From: Brevundimonas albigilva | Lineage (GTDB): Bacteria; Pseudomonadota; Alphaproteobacteria; Caulobacterales; Caulobacteraceae | Assembly (NCBI RefSeq): GCF_023503965.1 | Contig: NZ_CP097298.1 | Location: 744,001 to 808,000 of the forward strand | Direction: 5' to 3' | Length of the DNA: 64,000 nucleotides | In this document: piece after piece, positions 19,547-29,089 of the stretch | How positions within the stretch are numbered: the stretch's first letter is position 1 | Layout: the number at the start of each line of letters is the position of its first letter | The notes under the pieces: generated by a model | The model's input: the letters and a program-made list of their open reading frames with translations, nothing else | Database searches by the model: none | Told to the model about the DNA's origin: nothing | Made by a program: the position numbers and the translations under genes

Positions 19547-19741
19547 ATGGCCGACGTTCAGCCCGACTTCATTTCCATCGGAGAGTTCTGCAAGCGCTCC
19601 AGCCTCAGCCGCTCGACGGTCTATGCGGAGATCGAGCGCGGGAACCTTGCCCGTCCGATCCGCCTCAGCGCCAACCGCGTGGCCTTCCCCGCGAAAGCGG
19701 TTGATGCGTGGTTCGCCTCCCGTCTGGCGGAGGCGGCCTGA
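19547..19741 (+). CDS. AlpA/MerR-type helix-turn-helix protein, candidate excisionase
   Basis: This 64-aa protein is a single winged HTH: FISIGEFCKRSSLSRSTVYAE, then RLSANRVAFPAKAVDAWFASR. This is the layout of AlpA-like regulators and recombination directionality factors. An AGGAG-like sequence (GAGGAGAAAG, 19530-19539) precedes the ATG. It opens the replication gene block. Confidence 0.85.
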   Translation: MADVQPDFISIGEFCKRSSLSRSTVYAEIERGNLARPIRLSANRVAFPAKAVDAWFASRLAEAA

Positions 19742-19744
19742 CCG

Positions 19745-20113
19745 ATGCCTCCCCACATGGAAAACCCCGCCACTCAGGGCGGGGCATCCGGTAGTCATCT
19801 TGTCTGGCGGGACAAGAGCAAGACTAGCGCAGCGCTCCCCCACAATCAACACGGCCATGTCGTCCCGTTCCCTCGCGCCAAGCGAGAGCGGCCGGTGGTC
19901 GAAGGCTCCAACCTTTGCGACGCTCCGGCCTTCATGCCCGCGACGGCATCGGAAGCCCAGGACCGCGCTCGCGAGCTTGAGGCCGCCGCCCGGCGGTGCG
20001 CCCGTCTCTCGGGATCGCATCACGACGCAACCGGCCTCACGCTGCTGGCCCTCGCCGGTCTCTACGCGAAGCAAGCGCGCGGCCTCTGGAAAGCGGCGGA
20101 GGTGCTGGCATGA
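19745..20113 (+). CDS. Hypothetical protein (122 aa)
   Basis: This soluble protein has a low-complexity N-terminal half and an Ala/Arg-rich helical C-terminal half (ATASEAQDRARELEAAARRCA). No family is recognised. It begins 3 bp after alpA and overlaps the next gene (ATGA), so it belongs to the same operon. Confidence 0.65.
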   Translation: MPPHMENPATQGGASGSHLVWRDKSKTSAALPHNQHGHVVPFPRAKRERPVVEGSNLCDAPAFMPATASEAQDRARELEAAARRCARLSGSHHDATGLTLLALAGLYAKQARGLWKAAEVLA

Positions 20114-20466
20114 CGCCCGACCTCAACGCCCCCGCCCTGTGGAAGCGCGCCAGCATCGGAGAGACAGCCCGCGAAGCCGCCAAGGCCGGAAAGAAGCCCA
20201 CGCTTCGCCATCTGGTCCTAGACCGCATCCGACAGGCGCCGGCTATCCCTGAGACGGTCCTAGCGGACCTGCGAGCCGAAGGCGTCCGCACCGTCCTGAC
20301 CTCGATCCGCCCGCGCTGTTCGGAGCTTGCCCGCCTGGGCCTGATCCGTGACAGCGGACAGCGGGAAACCGGCGAGGGCGGATGCAAGGCCATCGTCTGG
20401 ACGGCCTGCACCCCGGAGGAAACCGCCGCCTATCTGGCCGCCAAGGCATCGGAGGGGGACGCATGA
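20110..20466 (+). CDS. Small winged-helix protein, possible replication accessory factor
   Basis: This 118-aa protein has a segment (VLTSIRPRCSELARLGLIRD, then SGQRETGEGGCKAIVW) that reads as a winged helix with a GxGxxxxxW wing, as in phage replication or regulator proteins. It overlaps the genes on both sides by four bases, as in a tightly packed phage operon. The function is inferred only from fold and position next to dnaB. Confidence 0.7.
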   Translation: MTPDLNAPALWKRASIGETAREAAKAGKKPTLRHLVLDRIRQAPAIPETVLADLRAEGVRTVLTSIRPRCSELARLGLIRDSGQRETGEGGCKAIVWTACTPEETAAYLAAKASEGDA

Positions 20467-21937
20467 CCGTGGCGACCCTTCCGACCGACGGCGCGGCGGT
20501 CTCGCTCGCGCGCCAGAAGCTCCAGAACCTGGAGGCGGAACAGAACATCCTTGGTTCGTTGCTGTTCGACAGTGAGCGCCTAGAGGACGTGTCCGGCCTT
20601 CTGGAGCCTGAGAGCTTCGCGGAGTCCTTTCACCAAGACCTGTTCGACGCCATCGCCACGACGGTTGCGGGGGCCGCCGGGCCGATCCTGCAACCGTCGT
20701 GGACAGGGTGAAGCATCACCCGGCCTTTGAGGCGTTCGGCGGCTTCCAGTATCTCGCGAACCTTCTCGATCATTGCGGCCCGACCATGCTCCGGCAACAC
20801 GCGGAGCTAGTGGCCGATCTGGCGACGCGGCGAAAGCTGGTCGCGGCGGCGGAGGCGGCTATCCATGCCGCCCCCGACCCCGATACGGACGCCCAGGCGC
20901 AGATTGCAGCGCTGGAGGCGGGCCTAGCGGAAATCGCCAGCCGGGGAGCCGATGACGCATGGATAGATGGTGGTTCCGCCATCGCAGACGCCATCGCCCA
21001 GGCCAAGGCTCGGGACGGTGTGATCCGCTACACCTGGGGGATTGATGGGCTGGACGACATGACCGGCGGCCTCAATGCCGGGGAAAGTGTCATCCTCGCG
21101 GGCCGCCCTGGATCCATGAAAACCGGCGTTGCCGCCCGGATCGCGCTGGCGAACGCCCGTCGCGGCCTCGGAACCGCGCTCATATCGCTGGAAATGTCCG
21201 CCCAAGCCCTTGGCCTTCGGATGGCCTGCGCCACGGCCCACGACCGCACGGAGCCCCTTTATTCGGGCCAGCCCACGACCAACGGGAACCCGTGGTACGT
21301 CTCCGCCGCGAAGGGCAACCTAACCGGGGAGCAATGGGAGCGGCTGGACGACGCCCAGGCGGATATTTCCCGCCTTCCCCTGCTGCTGGACGCTCGCCCC
21401 GGCCTCACCATGTCACGGATCGAAAGCGCGGTTCGCCGGGCGCATCGGAAGTGGCGCAAGAAGGGGATCGAGCCCGGCCCGGTGGTGATCGACCATCTTG
21501 GGATCGTCCGGCCGGAGAAGGCCCGCAACGGCAACAAGACGGCCGAAGTCGCGGACGTGTCCCGCCATGCCGCCGAAATGGCCAAGCGGCTGGGGGTTCC
21601 GGTGGTGGCCCTATGTCAGCTGAACCGGGGCGTTGAGGGCCGGGACGACAAGCGGCCCCAGCTATCGGACCTGAGACAAGCCGGAGAGCTTGAGGAAGAC
21701 GCCCGGGCGGTGGTGATGATCTATCGCCCGGCCTACTACCTCCGGCCGCCCTTGGACCCGTCCAAGGAATCCCCGGTTGATCGCGCGGCCCGCGAGGCGG
21801 CGGCGATGAAGGCGAAGGGCGTCCTTCAGCTTGTGGTCGAGAAGAACAGCCACGGCCCCACGGGCATTGTGGAAGCGTGGTGCGACCCGGCGACCTCGGC
21901 CGTCGGAAACCGCGAGATTGATGGGGGCGCACAATGA
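20463..21937 (+). CDS. DnaB-like replicative helicase, frameshifted
   Basis: This is a phage-type hexameric helicase. The N-terminal domain (NLEAEQNILGSLLFDSERLE) and the RecA-like ATPase with Walker A (LAGRPGSMKTGVAARIAL), ISLEMSAQALGLRMA, Walker B (VVIDHLGIV) and SDLRQAGELEEDA are all present. The two parts are in different frames. One base added to G5 at 20669-20673 gives TTVAGGRRADPATVVDRVKHHP, about 491 aa. It overlaps the genes before and after by four bases. It would drive replication of the excised element. Confidence 0.9.
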
Positions 21938-22760
21938 GCCGCGCGCCTTTCTTCAAGCTGTTTTTCTCCGATCTGGTCGGTGACACCCTCGCATTGTCCG
22001 ACGCGGAAATGGGCTCCTATATGCTGCTGCTGGGGGCCATGTGGAACGGCGGCGGCGCCCTACCGAACGACCCCGGCCGCCTCGCCCGGATCGCCCGTTG
22101 CTCCCCGAAAGCTTGGGGCCGCCGCTGGCAAACCTTGGCGCCGTATTTCGACGCGGACGCCGCCACCATTTCCAACAAGCGACTGCTTTCGGAGCGCCAA
22201 AAGGTCGAGGCCATACGCGCGGATCGCTCTGCCGCTGGGAAGCGCGGCGCAGAGGCTAAGTCGCTGAAAAATAACGATGCGGCGTCAGCAAATGCTTCAG
22301 CAAACGACCAAGCAAACGACAAGCAGCCAGATGCCAGAAAGAATATAACCCCTTCGGGGGCGTCGGAAACGCCGGATGCGATGGCATGGAAGGAGGGGGT
22401 ATCCCTGCTGACGGCCAACGGTCGGATGACGGAGAAAGCCGCCCGGTCGATGTTCGGGAAACTGCTGCGCGATCACCGCCTAGCCGCGCATCAACTGCGC
22501 CCGTCGATCATGACCGCCCAGCAAGGCGGAACCCCCGATCCGCAAGGCTACCTGACAGCGGCGGCGCGGGGGATCGCTTCTCGCCTCGGCAACCGCCAAG
22601 CCTCGCCGGTTCAGGACGTGGCGACGTGGGAACCCGACGTTTGGCGGATCGCAGTCGCCAACTACCGCAATGAGGGCGCGTGGGATCGCGGCGCGATGGG
22701 ACCGCCCCCGGCGAACCCGGATGCCTCGCCCCGGCGGACGTTCTGGCGGAGGCCGCATGA
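21934..22760 (+). CDS. DUF1376 (YdaU-like) phage replication protein, frameshifted at the end
   Basis: The N-terminal DUF1376 domain (RAPFFKLFFSDLVGDTLALS, then AEMGSYMLLLGAMW) is typical of phage O-like replication initiators beside dnaB. A linker rich in Ala, Asn and Lys and a helical C-terminal domain follow. As read the frame runs to 22893 with odd sequence. One base added to C5 at 22705-22709 ends it CLAPADVLAEAA with TGA overlapping the next ATG. The restored length is about 275 aa. Confidence 0.87.
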
Positions 22761-22984
22761 GCATCCGTCAGCCCCGCCCGCCCGGGACGCAAATGTCCGC
22801 ATGGCGCGATCCGAAGGAAAGCCGCCTGGAAATGCGGGCGAACGACTCGGAGCTTGCGGTCATCGACAAGCTGGCGGCGCACCTGTGGCCTGACGCCGGG
22901 CCGAACCGGGCGCGCGTCATCCGCTACGCGCTCCAGCACCTCGCCCAAGGGCTTGGCGTCTCGACAGACGACGCCGCCCGATAA
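22757..22984 (+). CDS. Small ribbon-helix-helix-like protein
   Basis: This 75-aa protein has a C-terminal segment (NDSELAVIDKLAAHLWP, then NRARVIRYALQHLAQGLG) that reads as a beta strand and two helices, like a ribbon-helix-helix repressor. It overlaps the end of the DUF1376 gene and closes the replication operon. It may regulate the late promoter that follows, but that is inference. Confidence 0.7.
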   Translation: MSIRQPRPPGTQMSAWRDPKESRLEMRANDSELAVIDKLAAHLWPDAGPNRARVIRYALQHLAQGLGVSTDDAAR

Positions 22985-23000
22985 CCCCCAAAAACTGCGT

Positions 23001-23014
23001 TTGTACGGACAGAC
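23001..23014 (+). promoter_or_regulatory. Shared 14-bp regulatory motif, copy 1
   Basis: TTGTACGGACAGAC lies 31 bp before the start at 23045 and recurs at 37301-37314 before another element gene. A common activator or repressor site is likely. Confidence 0.6.
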
Positions 23015-23044
23015 TTAAGGTCCGGCCTCAGGGAGACTCTAACC

Positions 23045-23302
23045 ATGAACCGCCCCGCTTCGTTCGATCCCGCCCAGGTCATCGGCTCCGCGCTTGAAAT
23101 CATCTTCGGCGCGGATCACGCCGTCCGCTGGCCCGGATGCGTGGAAGCCGCTGGGGTTTATCGCCAAGAGGGCGAGCCCTGGACGTGGTTTCAGATGGCC
23201 GGAGCCTTCCTGATCTGGACGGCGATGGTCGAGGATGACCGCCAGCTTTTGGAGGAGCGCGCAAGGCCTCCCGCTCTCGCAAGTCATCCTCAGCGGCCAT
23301 GA
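23045..23302 (+). CDS. Hypothetical phage-type protein (85 aa)
   Basis: This small protein (FDPAQVIGSALEIIFGADHA, then WPGCVEAAGVYRQ) has no recognised domain. Its start has a GGGAG RBS at 23031-23035. It is the first gene after the shared 14-bp motif, so it probably opens a second transcription unit. Its last 67 bp overlap the next gene in another frame. Here the frame change is not explained by a single lost base, so the overlap may be real. Confidence 0.6.
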   Translation: MNRPASFDPAQVIGSALEIIFGADHAVRWPGCVEAAGVYRQEGEPWTWFQMAGAFLIWTAMVEDDRQLLEERARPPALASHPQRP

Positions 23303-23732
23303 CGGGACGTTTGATCTGACGCTCCCGAACGTCGCCACTAACCCGCAACTGGCCTTTGTGGCGGCGAACCCGGTCGAAGCCGTTATTCGCGCCCTGACGC
23401 AGGCGGACGACGCGGCCCGGGTGGTCACGATGACCTTGCGAGAGGACAGCGACGGCGGCGGCGCAATCGAAATGGCCTATGCCGTGGACGGCGTATCCGT
23501 GACCGCCCTCTATGGCGACAGACGGGCGCCGGCCGATCTGGTCACTTGCCGCGTGGTCAGCGGAAACACCTTCCGCCATCTGCACCGCACCCTTGCCGAC
23601 GCCCTGGCCGCTTCGGTGGTCAATGAGACGTTGAGCGACCCGGCCCAGACCCCGCCCCTGCAATCGCCCTCCCCCTCGGACATTCGAGCGGGCGTTGATG
23701 GCCCCTTCATCCCGGCGGAGGCGGCGGCCTGA
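23235..23732 (+). CDS. Hypothetical phage-type protein (165 aa)
   Basis: No family is recognised. A regular beta-rich pattern (LSGHDGTFDLTLPNVA, then VVTMTLREDSDGGGAIEMAY) is followed by an acidic, Pro-rich tail. The stop overlaps the next ATG by one base. The true start is uncertain because the 5' end overlaps the previous gene; a two-base loss there could instead make both a single protein of about 230 aa. Confidence 0.6.
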   Translation: MTASFWRSAQGLPLSQVILSGHDGTFDLTLPNVATNPQLAFVAANPVEAVIRALTQADDAARVVTMTLREDSDGGGAIEMAYAVDGVSVTALYGDRRAPADLVTCRVVSGNTFRHLHRTLADALAASVVNETLSDPAQTPPLQSPSPSDIRAGVDGPFIPAEAAA

Positions 23733-24328
23733 TGCTGGTTCAGATGGAAAGCCTCGTGCGGCCGGTGGAAGTCGCTTGCGGCCGGGAGACGGCGGAGCGG
23801 CTTGTTCGCATCCTTTCGACGGAGCCCGCTGGTCGCGAAATCGGCCCAGCCGAAGCGGCGGCGGTTCTGGCCTGGGCTCTGACGGGCGTTCGCGACGCTG
23901 GCGAAATGCCGCTTCTGGCGATGGAGTTTCGCCGGAAGATGGGCCGCCCGACCTCGCAAGTCCTGTTCGGAGACAGCATCCCGCCCGAAGCCCGCACCGG
24001 CCTTTGCGCGACGTTCGGGGCCTACCTGTGGAACGCGCTTCGCATCGGCATGATGGAAGCGCCCTGTCTGGTCTCGCGCGTCGATCATCTGAAGGCGGCG
24101 ACCGATGGCATCCACGCCGCCGCATCGGTCACGTTCGACGTGGACAACGGCGCCACGGTGCTGGCCTATCACTTCGGCTCATTGCGGGCCGATCCGGTCG
24201 AGACGGTCACGACGCACCCTAATGCGATCATCAACATGGGCCGCGCGCTGCTTATCGCGACGCCGATCCCGGTGGTTGATGCTCTGATGGGAGAGACGCC
24301 GCCCGCTTCCCCGGGGGCGCTGCAATGA
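23732..24328 (+). CDS. Hypothetical phage-type protein (198 aa)
   Basis: This soluble mixed alpha/beta protein is not recognised. Helical N-terminal half (RETAERLVRILSTEPAGREI) and beta-rich C-terminal half (AASVTFDVDNGATVLAYHFG). It overlaps neighbours at both ends, consistent with a phage operon. No catalytic motif was seen. Confidence 0.65.
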   Translation: MLVQMESLVRPVEVACGRETAERLVRILSTEPAGREIGPAEAAAVLAWALTGVRDAGEMPLLAMEFRRKMGRPTSQVLFGDSIPPEARTGLCATFGAYLWNALRIGMMEAPCLVSRVDHLKAATDGIHAAASVTFDVDNGATVLAYHFGSLRADPVETVTTHPNAIINMGRALLIATPIPVVDALMGETPPASPGALQ

Positions 24329-24705
24329 TGCTCCCCGCTGTCCGCCAAGAGTTTGAACGGTGCGCGCCTTGGCTTCAGGCGGCGCTAGACCAGGCCGGAC
24401 GCCTGACGCTCGATGACGTGGCGGCCCGCCTGGACGCGAACACGGCGGCGCTGTGGCCCGGCGAGCGCTCAGTCATGGTGACGGAGCTTGACGACTACGG
24501 CCCCGACCTTCGGGAAATCCATGTCTGGCTAGGCGGCGGCGACCTCGGGGAGCTTCTGACCTTCCAACGCGAGCGGGCCGAAGATCAGGCGCGCGGCTGG
24601 GGGTGTCACCGCGCCACGATCACCGGACGGGCGGGCTGGGTCCGCGCCCTCAAGGGCCACGGCTACCGGGTCCAGTCCGTCACCCTCGTAAAGGATTTGG
24701 TCTGA
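24325..24705 (+). CDS. Small phage protein with a GNAT-like C-terminal motif
   Basis: This 126-aa protein has the pattern WLGGGDLGELL, then RGWGCHRATITGRAGWVRAL and KGHGYR. This resembles short acetyltransferase-like proteins that many podovirus-like phages encode just before their virion genes. Its role there is not established. It overlaps the next start by one base. Confidence 0.7.
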   Translation: MMLPAVRQEFERCAPWLQAALDQAGRLTLDDVAARLDANTAALWPGERSVMVTELDDYGPDLREIHVWLGGGDLGELLTFQRERAEDQARGWGCHRATITGRAGWVRALKGHGYRVQSVTLVKDLV

Positions 24706-24869
24706 TGTCGATGCCCGCGAAAACTCGCAATCCCGCACCGCACCCCAAGCCGGACCTGACCGCCCGCGACATGGCGGAAATGCGCCTCGTTCGCTCGCGT
24801 CCGCCGAAGGCCAAGCCCGCCAACTATCAATCCCCGCCGGACGACCCGGCTCCCCCCGAAGCCGCCTGA
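24705..24869 (+). CDS. Very small basic, proline-rich protein (54 aa)
   Basis: This short soluble protein (MAEMRLVRSRPPKAKPANYQ) is rich in Pro, Lys and Arg. A second ATG lies two codons in. It sits between the GNAT-like gene and the fibre gene, 15 bp before the latter. No function is assigned. Confidence 0.55.
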   Translation: MSMPAKTRNPAPHPKPDLTARDMAEMRLVRSRPPKAKPANYQSPPDDPAPPEAA

Positions 24870-24884
24870 CCCGGAGCCCGCTAG

Positions 24885-27628
24885 GTGTCCAGCTCGAAGA
24901 AAAAAGAAACCACGAAAGCGACGACGACCACGACGCCGACCAATCCGGCGTGGGTGACGGGCGGCGTCCAGAACCTAGCGAACCAGATTACGGGGCTTAG
25001 CGGTCAAGACCCATCGACCTACTTCGCCCCGGCGAACGATCTGCAAAACGCAGCGTTTTCCGGCGGGATGAACCTCGGCAATCAGCCGACGCTCTCTTGG
25101 CTTAGCGGCCTGGGGAGCTTGGGCTTTGGCGGTGGTCAGCAGCCGCAAGGCCCCCAGGTCATGCCCGCTTCGGCTGGGCCGACGGGCGGAAAGGTCACGG
25201 GGCCGGACCTAAACCCGCAAGTCATGCCGACCTCCGCAGGCCCTGGCGGCGTTGCGGGCAAGCCGACCACGGCCCCGAACGGCGGCCCCCAGGTCATGCC
25301 GACGAGCGCCGGGCCGGGCAATCAGCCTCAGGGGACTTCCACCTCCCCGACCTCGCCGGGAGCCCCTACCGGAGCGGCGCCCGGAACGGCCGCAAGCGGC
25401 GGGATGGGCCTTTATGACCTCGCGGGCCTGCTGGGCTTCGGAGCCGCGACGGCCGGGCCGAACCTCGCGACGACGCAGGGTTATCAGGCGGCCGGTCCCG
25501 CCCCCACGACAGGTTACACCGCCTCTGGACCGGCTCAGGTTCAGGGCTACAACCCCGCGCTCGCCACGGCGGCCAATGCTGGACAGGCGCAGGGCTATCA
25601 GGCGACGAGCGCCACATCGCAGGGCTATAGCCCCACGACCTACAACGCGCAGACCGGGACGGCGCAGACCTATAACCCGACCACGGGACAGGCGGTCCTT
25701 GGACAAGCTGCCAGCGCGGGGCAGGCCTCCACATACAACCCGACCATGCTGGACCTGTCGGGATCGGCATCGGCTCGACGCAGGTCAGCGGCATCGGCCG
25801 GGCGTCGTCGCGCAACATCACCGACCTGAACCTGAACGATTACCTGAACGCCGGGCTTGGCGACCAGATCACGGCGGCGCAGGCGGATTACGACGCCTAC
25901 AACGGGACCGCGCGAGCCCAGCAGTCGGCCTCGGCCGCGGCGAATGGTGGGGCTCGGAACTCGAACAACGCAATCCGGGCGGCGGTTCTGGACGGCGAAC
26001 TGAGCCGCGCCACGAACACCGGCCTCGCGAACATCCGCGCCAACGCCTACGACCAGGCCGGAAACCTGGCCACGTCGGACCTGAACCGTTCAGCACAGGT
26101 TTCGATGGCGAACGCGTCGAACCAAACGCAAGGAGCCTTGGCTCAAGCGCAGATCGACGCGAACCGGGCCTCGCAACTGGCCGGGCTGCAGTTCCAGGGG
26201 GCGCAAGGCAACCAAAATGCGGCAAATCAGGCCGGTCAGTTCAACGCCGGCCAGCAGAACAACTTCGCGCTCACGAACAGCGGCTATCAGCAGCAGACCA
26301 ACCTCGCGAACCAATCGGCGCAAAACCAGTTCGGCTTGGCGAACATGGACGCGGCGAACGCGGCCGGGCAGTTCAATGCAGGCCAGCAGAACGCGATGAC
26401 GCAGACCAACCTGGGCTATCAGAACCAGGCGGCGGCGAACAACGCGAACGCGCAGAACACGGCCTCTCAGTTTGGAGCCAACGCCGCCAATAACGCCAGC
26501 CTGTTCAACGCGGGCGCGGCGAACACGGCAAACCAGTTCAATGCCGGAGCCGCCAACGACTTCGCGCTTCAGAACGCCGGGTTCCAGCAGCAGACGAACC
26601 TTGCCAACGCCGGGGCTCAGAACGACGCCCTTTCGCAGCTTCTCGGCATCCAAGGGCAATCGGCGCTCGACTACGCCAACCGGGCGGACACGGCGGGCCG
26701 GTTCGGGGCGGACGCCTGGAATCAGTCAATGTCGGACTTCACCGGGCGCACGGACGCAGCGAACCAATGGAACGCGGCGGCGGCGAATCAAGGCGCGCAG
26801 TTCAACGCGGGTCAGCAGGACAACGCCCTCGCCCGGATGCTCTCGGGTGGCCAGTTCCTCGGCAACTTGGGGGCTCAGATGAGCAGCGACCAACGGGCCA
26901 ACCTGGGCCTGATGGCGGACCTTGGCGCCCAACAACGGGAGATCGATCGCCAACAGCGCGCCGCTCCGCTGGACCTGTTGCAACTCCAGACCCAGCTTTT
27001 TAGCGGCCTGCCTCTCGGCCTCTTCAACGGGCAGACCTCGAACACGAACAGCACGACCACGCAATCGGGTTCCTCGATGGATTGGGGCGCCTTCTCGGCG
27101 CGGGTCTCTCGTTCATCCCGGGCGCTGGACCGGCCGCAAGCATCCTCGGCGGTGTCGGGACGGGCATTTCCGACCCGCGCATGAAGTCGAACGTTCAACC
27201 GCTCGGCATGGCCGCCCCGTCGGGGGATGCTCTCTATCAGTTCAACTACAAGGGCGATCCTCCGGGCAATCCTTCATCGGCCCGATGGCGAACGAGGTAG
27301 CGCAGACTAATCCCCAGGCCGTCGGAATGGGACCGGGCGGCGTCGCCACGGTCGATTACAACGCCCTCGGCATCCCCTCGCCTCAACAGCAGGCCCAGGC
27401 CGGACAAGGCCAGCCCCCGCAGGGCCGGGTGGCATCCTGGGGGCCGCGCAGAAGTTCGCTCAAGCCTACAACGATGGGGCGCCGGCCGAAGACCCGTTGG
27501 GGGGCTGGAGCGGCGGGACGCAAGACCTGTGGCGTCAGCAGATGATGGAAAATCAACGGCGCATGGGAAATGCGCCTCAGCCTCGGGCGCTCCCTTCGCG
27601 CGGGCTGTTCGGTCGGAAAGCGGGGTGA
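24885..27628 (+). CDS. Large repetitive fibre-like virion protein with C-terminal intramolecular chaperone domain; multiple frameshifts
   Basis: The GTG start follows CCGGAG. Region 1 (to about residue 150) holds three PQVM-P-(A/T)-SAGP repeats; region 2 holds QGY/TGY repeats; region 3 is Asn/Gln/Ala-rich with QFNAG repeats. The end reads ISDPRMKSNVQPLG, YQFNYKGDP, then FIGPMANEV and VDYNALG, which match the endosialidase-type chaperone (peptidase S74). Four single-base losses (near 25760, 27090, 27268 and 27428) rejoin about 915 residues ending GLFGRKAG. Such domains trimerise fibres and cleave themselves off. The repeats suggest a long trimeric stalk. Confidence 0.8.
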
Positions 27629-27632
27629 TCTG

Positions 27633-27791
27633 ATGGCCTTGTTTGGCGGACGCCGTTCGGCGCAAACCCAGGACGACAAGATTCGTCAGCTAGTCGAAAT
27701 GGGGTTCTCCCCGGAGGCCATCGGCGCGGGTCAAGCGGCCTTCGCGATGACGCCCGCGCCCATTCCCGGGAAGGGACTTCCCCCGAAATGA
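27633..27791 (+). CDS. Small hypothetical virion-operon protein (52 aa)
   Basis: The protein starts MALFGGRRSAQTQDDKIRQL and contains a UBA-like stretch (LVEMGFSPEAIGAGQAAF). It starts 5 bp after the fibre stop and overlaps the next gene (ATGA). It is probably a small structural or assembly factor by position. Confidence 0.65.
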   Translation: MALFGGRRSAQTQDDKIRQLVEMGFSPEAIGAGQAAFAMTPAPIPGKGLPPK

Positions 27792-29089
27792 CCGCCTCGC
27801 CCAAGGGCGGACTGTTCGGCGGTGCGCGCGCGGCGGCGGCGGCGAAGATGGCGGACGTTTCGCAGGATGCGGTGCGGACGCAACAAGAGCTTGAGGCGGC
27901 CCGCCAAGCGCAGGCCCAGGCGCAACGTCTCCCCGCCCAGCAGGGGCAAGGCCAACGGCAACAGCCCGGCGGCCTCAGTTTCCTTCAGCGCCTCAGCGAC
28001 GCCGTTTCCTACTACAACGACGGATCGCGGCCGAACCAAGCGGCGCTGATGCAGCAGGCGCAGCAAGCCCAGCGGATGCAGCAGGCTTCCGGCTTCATCA
28101 GCGATCCCCGCGAAATGGCCATCTATGCGGCAAACCCCCAGGCATGGGCGGAGAACGCCGGATATGCGCTCCGCCCTGTCACGGCGGCGATGGGAACGAG
28201 CGTCGTCATTCCGGGTCAGAACGGCGGACGGCCCGTCTATACCGCGCCGATTACCGACAAGTTCGAAGACCGCTTCGGCTACTTCGACCCATCGAACCCG
28301 GACGCTGGAACGCGCTACACGAACGCTCGGGGCATGACGGCGGCGGAGCAAACCGACCGACTGAAGGCTGAGCGCGCGACCCTCGGCCAGAACGACACCC
28401 TTGTGAACACCCAAGACGGGCGGACTGTGGCGCAGGGCTTCCGACCTCTCACGGTGACGAACACGCCGGAGGGCGGGCAGACGCTGGTTCTGGACCCCGC
28501 CACGGGCCAGCCGATCAACTCCATTGCAGGCCCGGCGAAGGCCCCAACCCTCAGCGCCCGCGCTCAATCGACGCTGGAGGACTATTACGCCCAGGTCGAA
28601 AGCCTGGACTCGATGAACGGACAACTGGCCAGGTATCGCGGGCTGATTAAGGACGGCGCTCTGAACCTTGGGCCGGTGGCCAACGCCATCGGAGCCGCGC
28701 GGAACAATATCGGGTTCTCCGACGCGAACAGCATCAATCAGGCGACCTTCCGGGCCGATCTGGAAAGCTGGCGCAACCAAATCCTAATGCTGCACAAGGG
28801 CGTCCAGACCGAAGGCGACGCCCAACGCGCCCTCAACACGATCATGCAGAACATGAACGACGAGCGGGTGGTCTCCGCCCAGCTTCAGCGCCTGGAAGAC
28901 CTGAACGACCGCGCCATCACCTTCCGCGAGGGCCGCATCCGTGCGCTCGAAAGCGGATCGACGGCATCCGCCTACAGTGGCGGGGGCGACGGCGAAGTCG
29001 TGGACGTTCGCACTCCCGACGAAGCCGCGCGCCTACCGCTCGGCACCCGCTACCGCGCACCGAATGGGAGCGTCTATGTTCGCCAGTGA
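27788..29089 (+). CDS. Internal virion / DNA-ejection-type protein (433 aa)
   Basis: A Gln/Ala-rich coiled-coil N-terminus (RTQQELEAARQAQAQAQRLP) and a region with NPQAWAENAGYALRPVTAA lead to a helical C-terminal half (STLEDYYAQVESLDSMNGQL, then QGALNTIM-like helices), ending TPDEAARLPLGTRYRAPNGS. This composition and its place before the transglycosylase-like protein fit podovirus internal virion proteins. Known families of this kind diverge fast, so the assignment rests mainly on organisation. Confidence 0.65.
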   Translation: MTASPKGGLFGGARAAAAAKMADVSQDAVRTQQELEAARQAQAQAQRLPAQQGQGQRQQPGGLSFLQRLSDAVSYYNDGSRPNQAALMQQAQQAQRMQQASGFISDPREMAIYAANPQAWAENAGYALRPVTAAMGTSVVIPGQNGGRPVYTAPITDKFEDRFGYFDPSNPDAGTRYTNARGMTAAEQTDRLKAERATLGQNDTLVNTQDGRTVAQGFRPLTVTNTPEGGQTLVLDPATGQPINSIAGPAKAPTLSARAQSTLEDYYAQVESLDSMNGQLARYRGLIKDGALNLGPVANAIGAARNNIGFSDANSINQATFRADLESWRNQILMLHKGVQTEGDAQRALNTIMQNMNDERVVSAQLQRLEDLNDRAITFREGRIRALESGSTASAYSGGGDGEVVDVRTPDEAARLPLGTRYRAPNGSVYVRQ

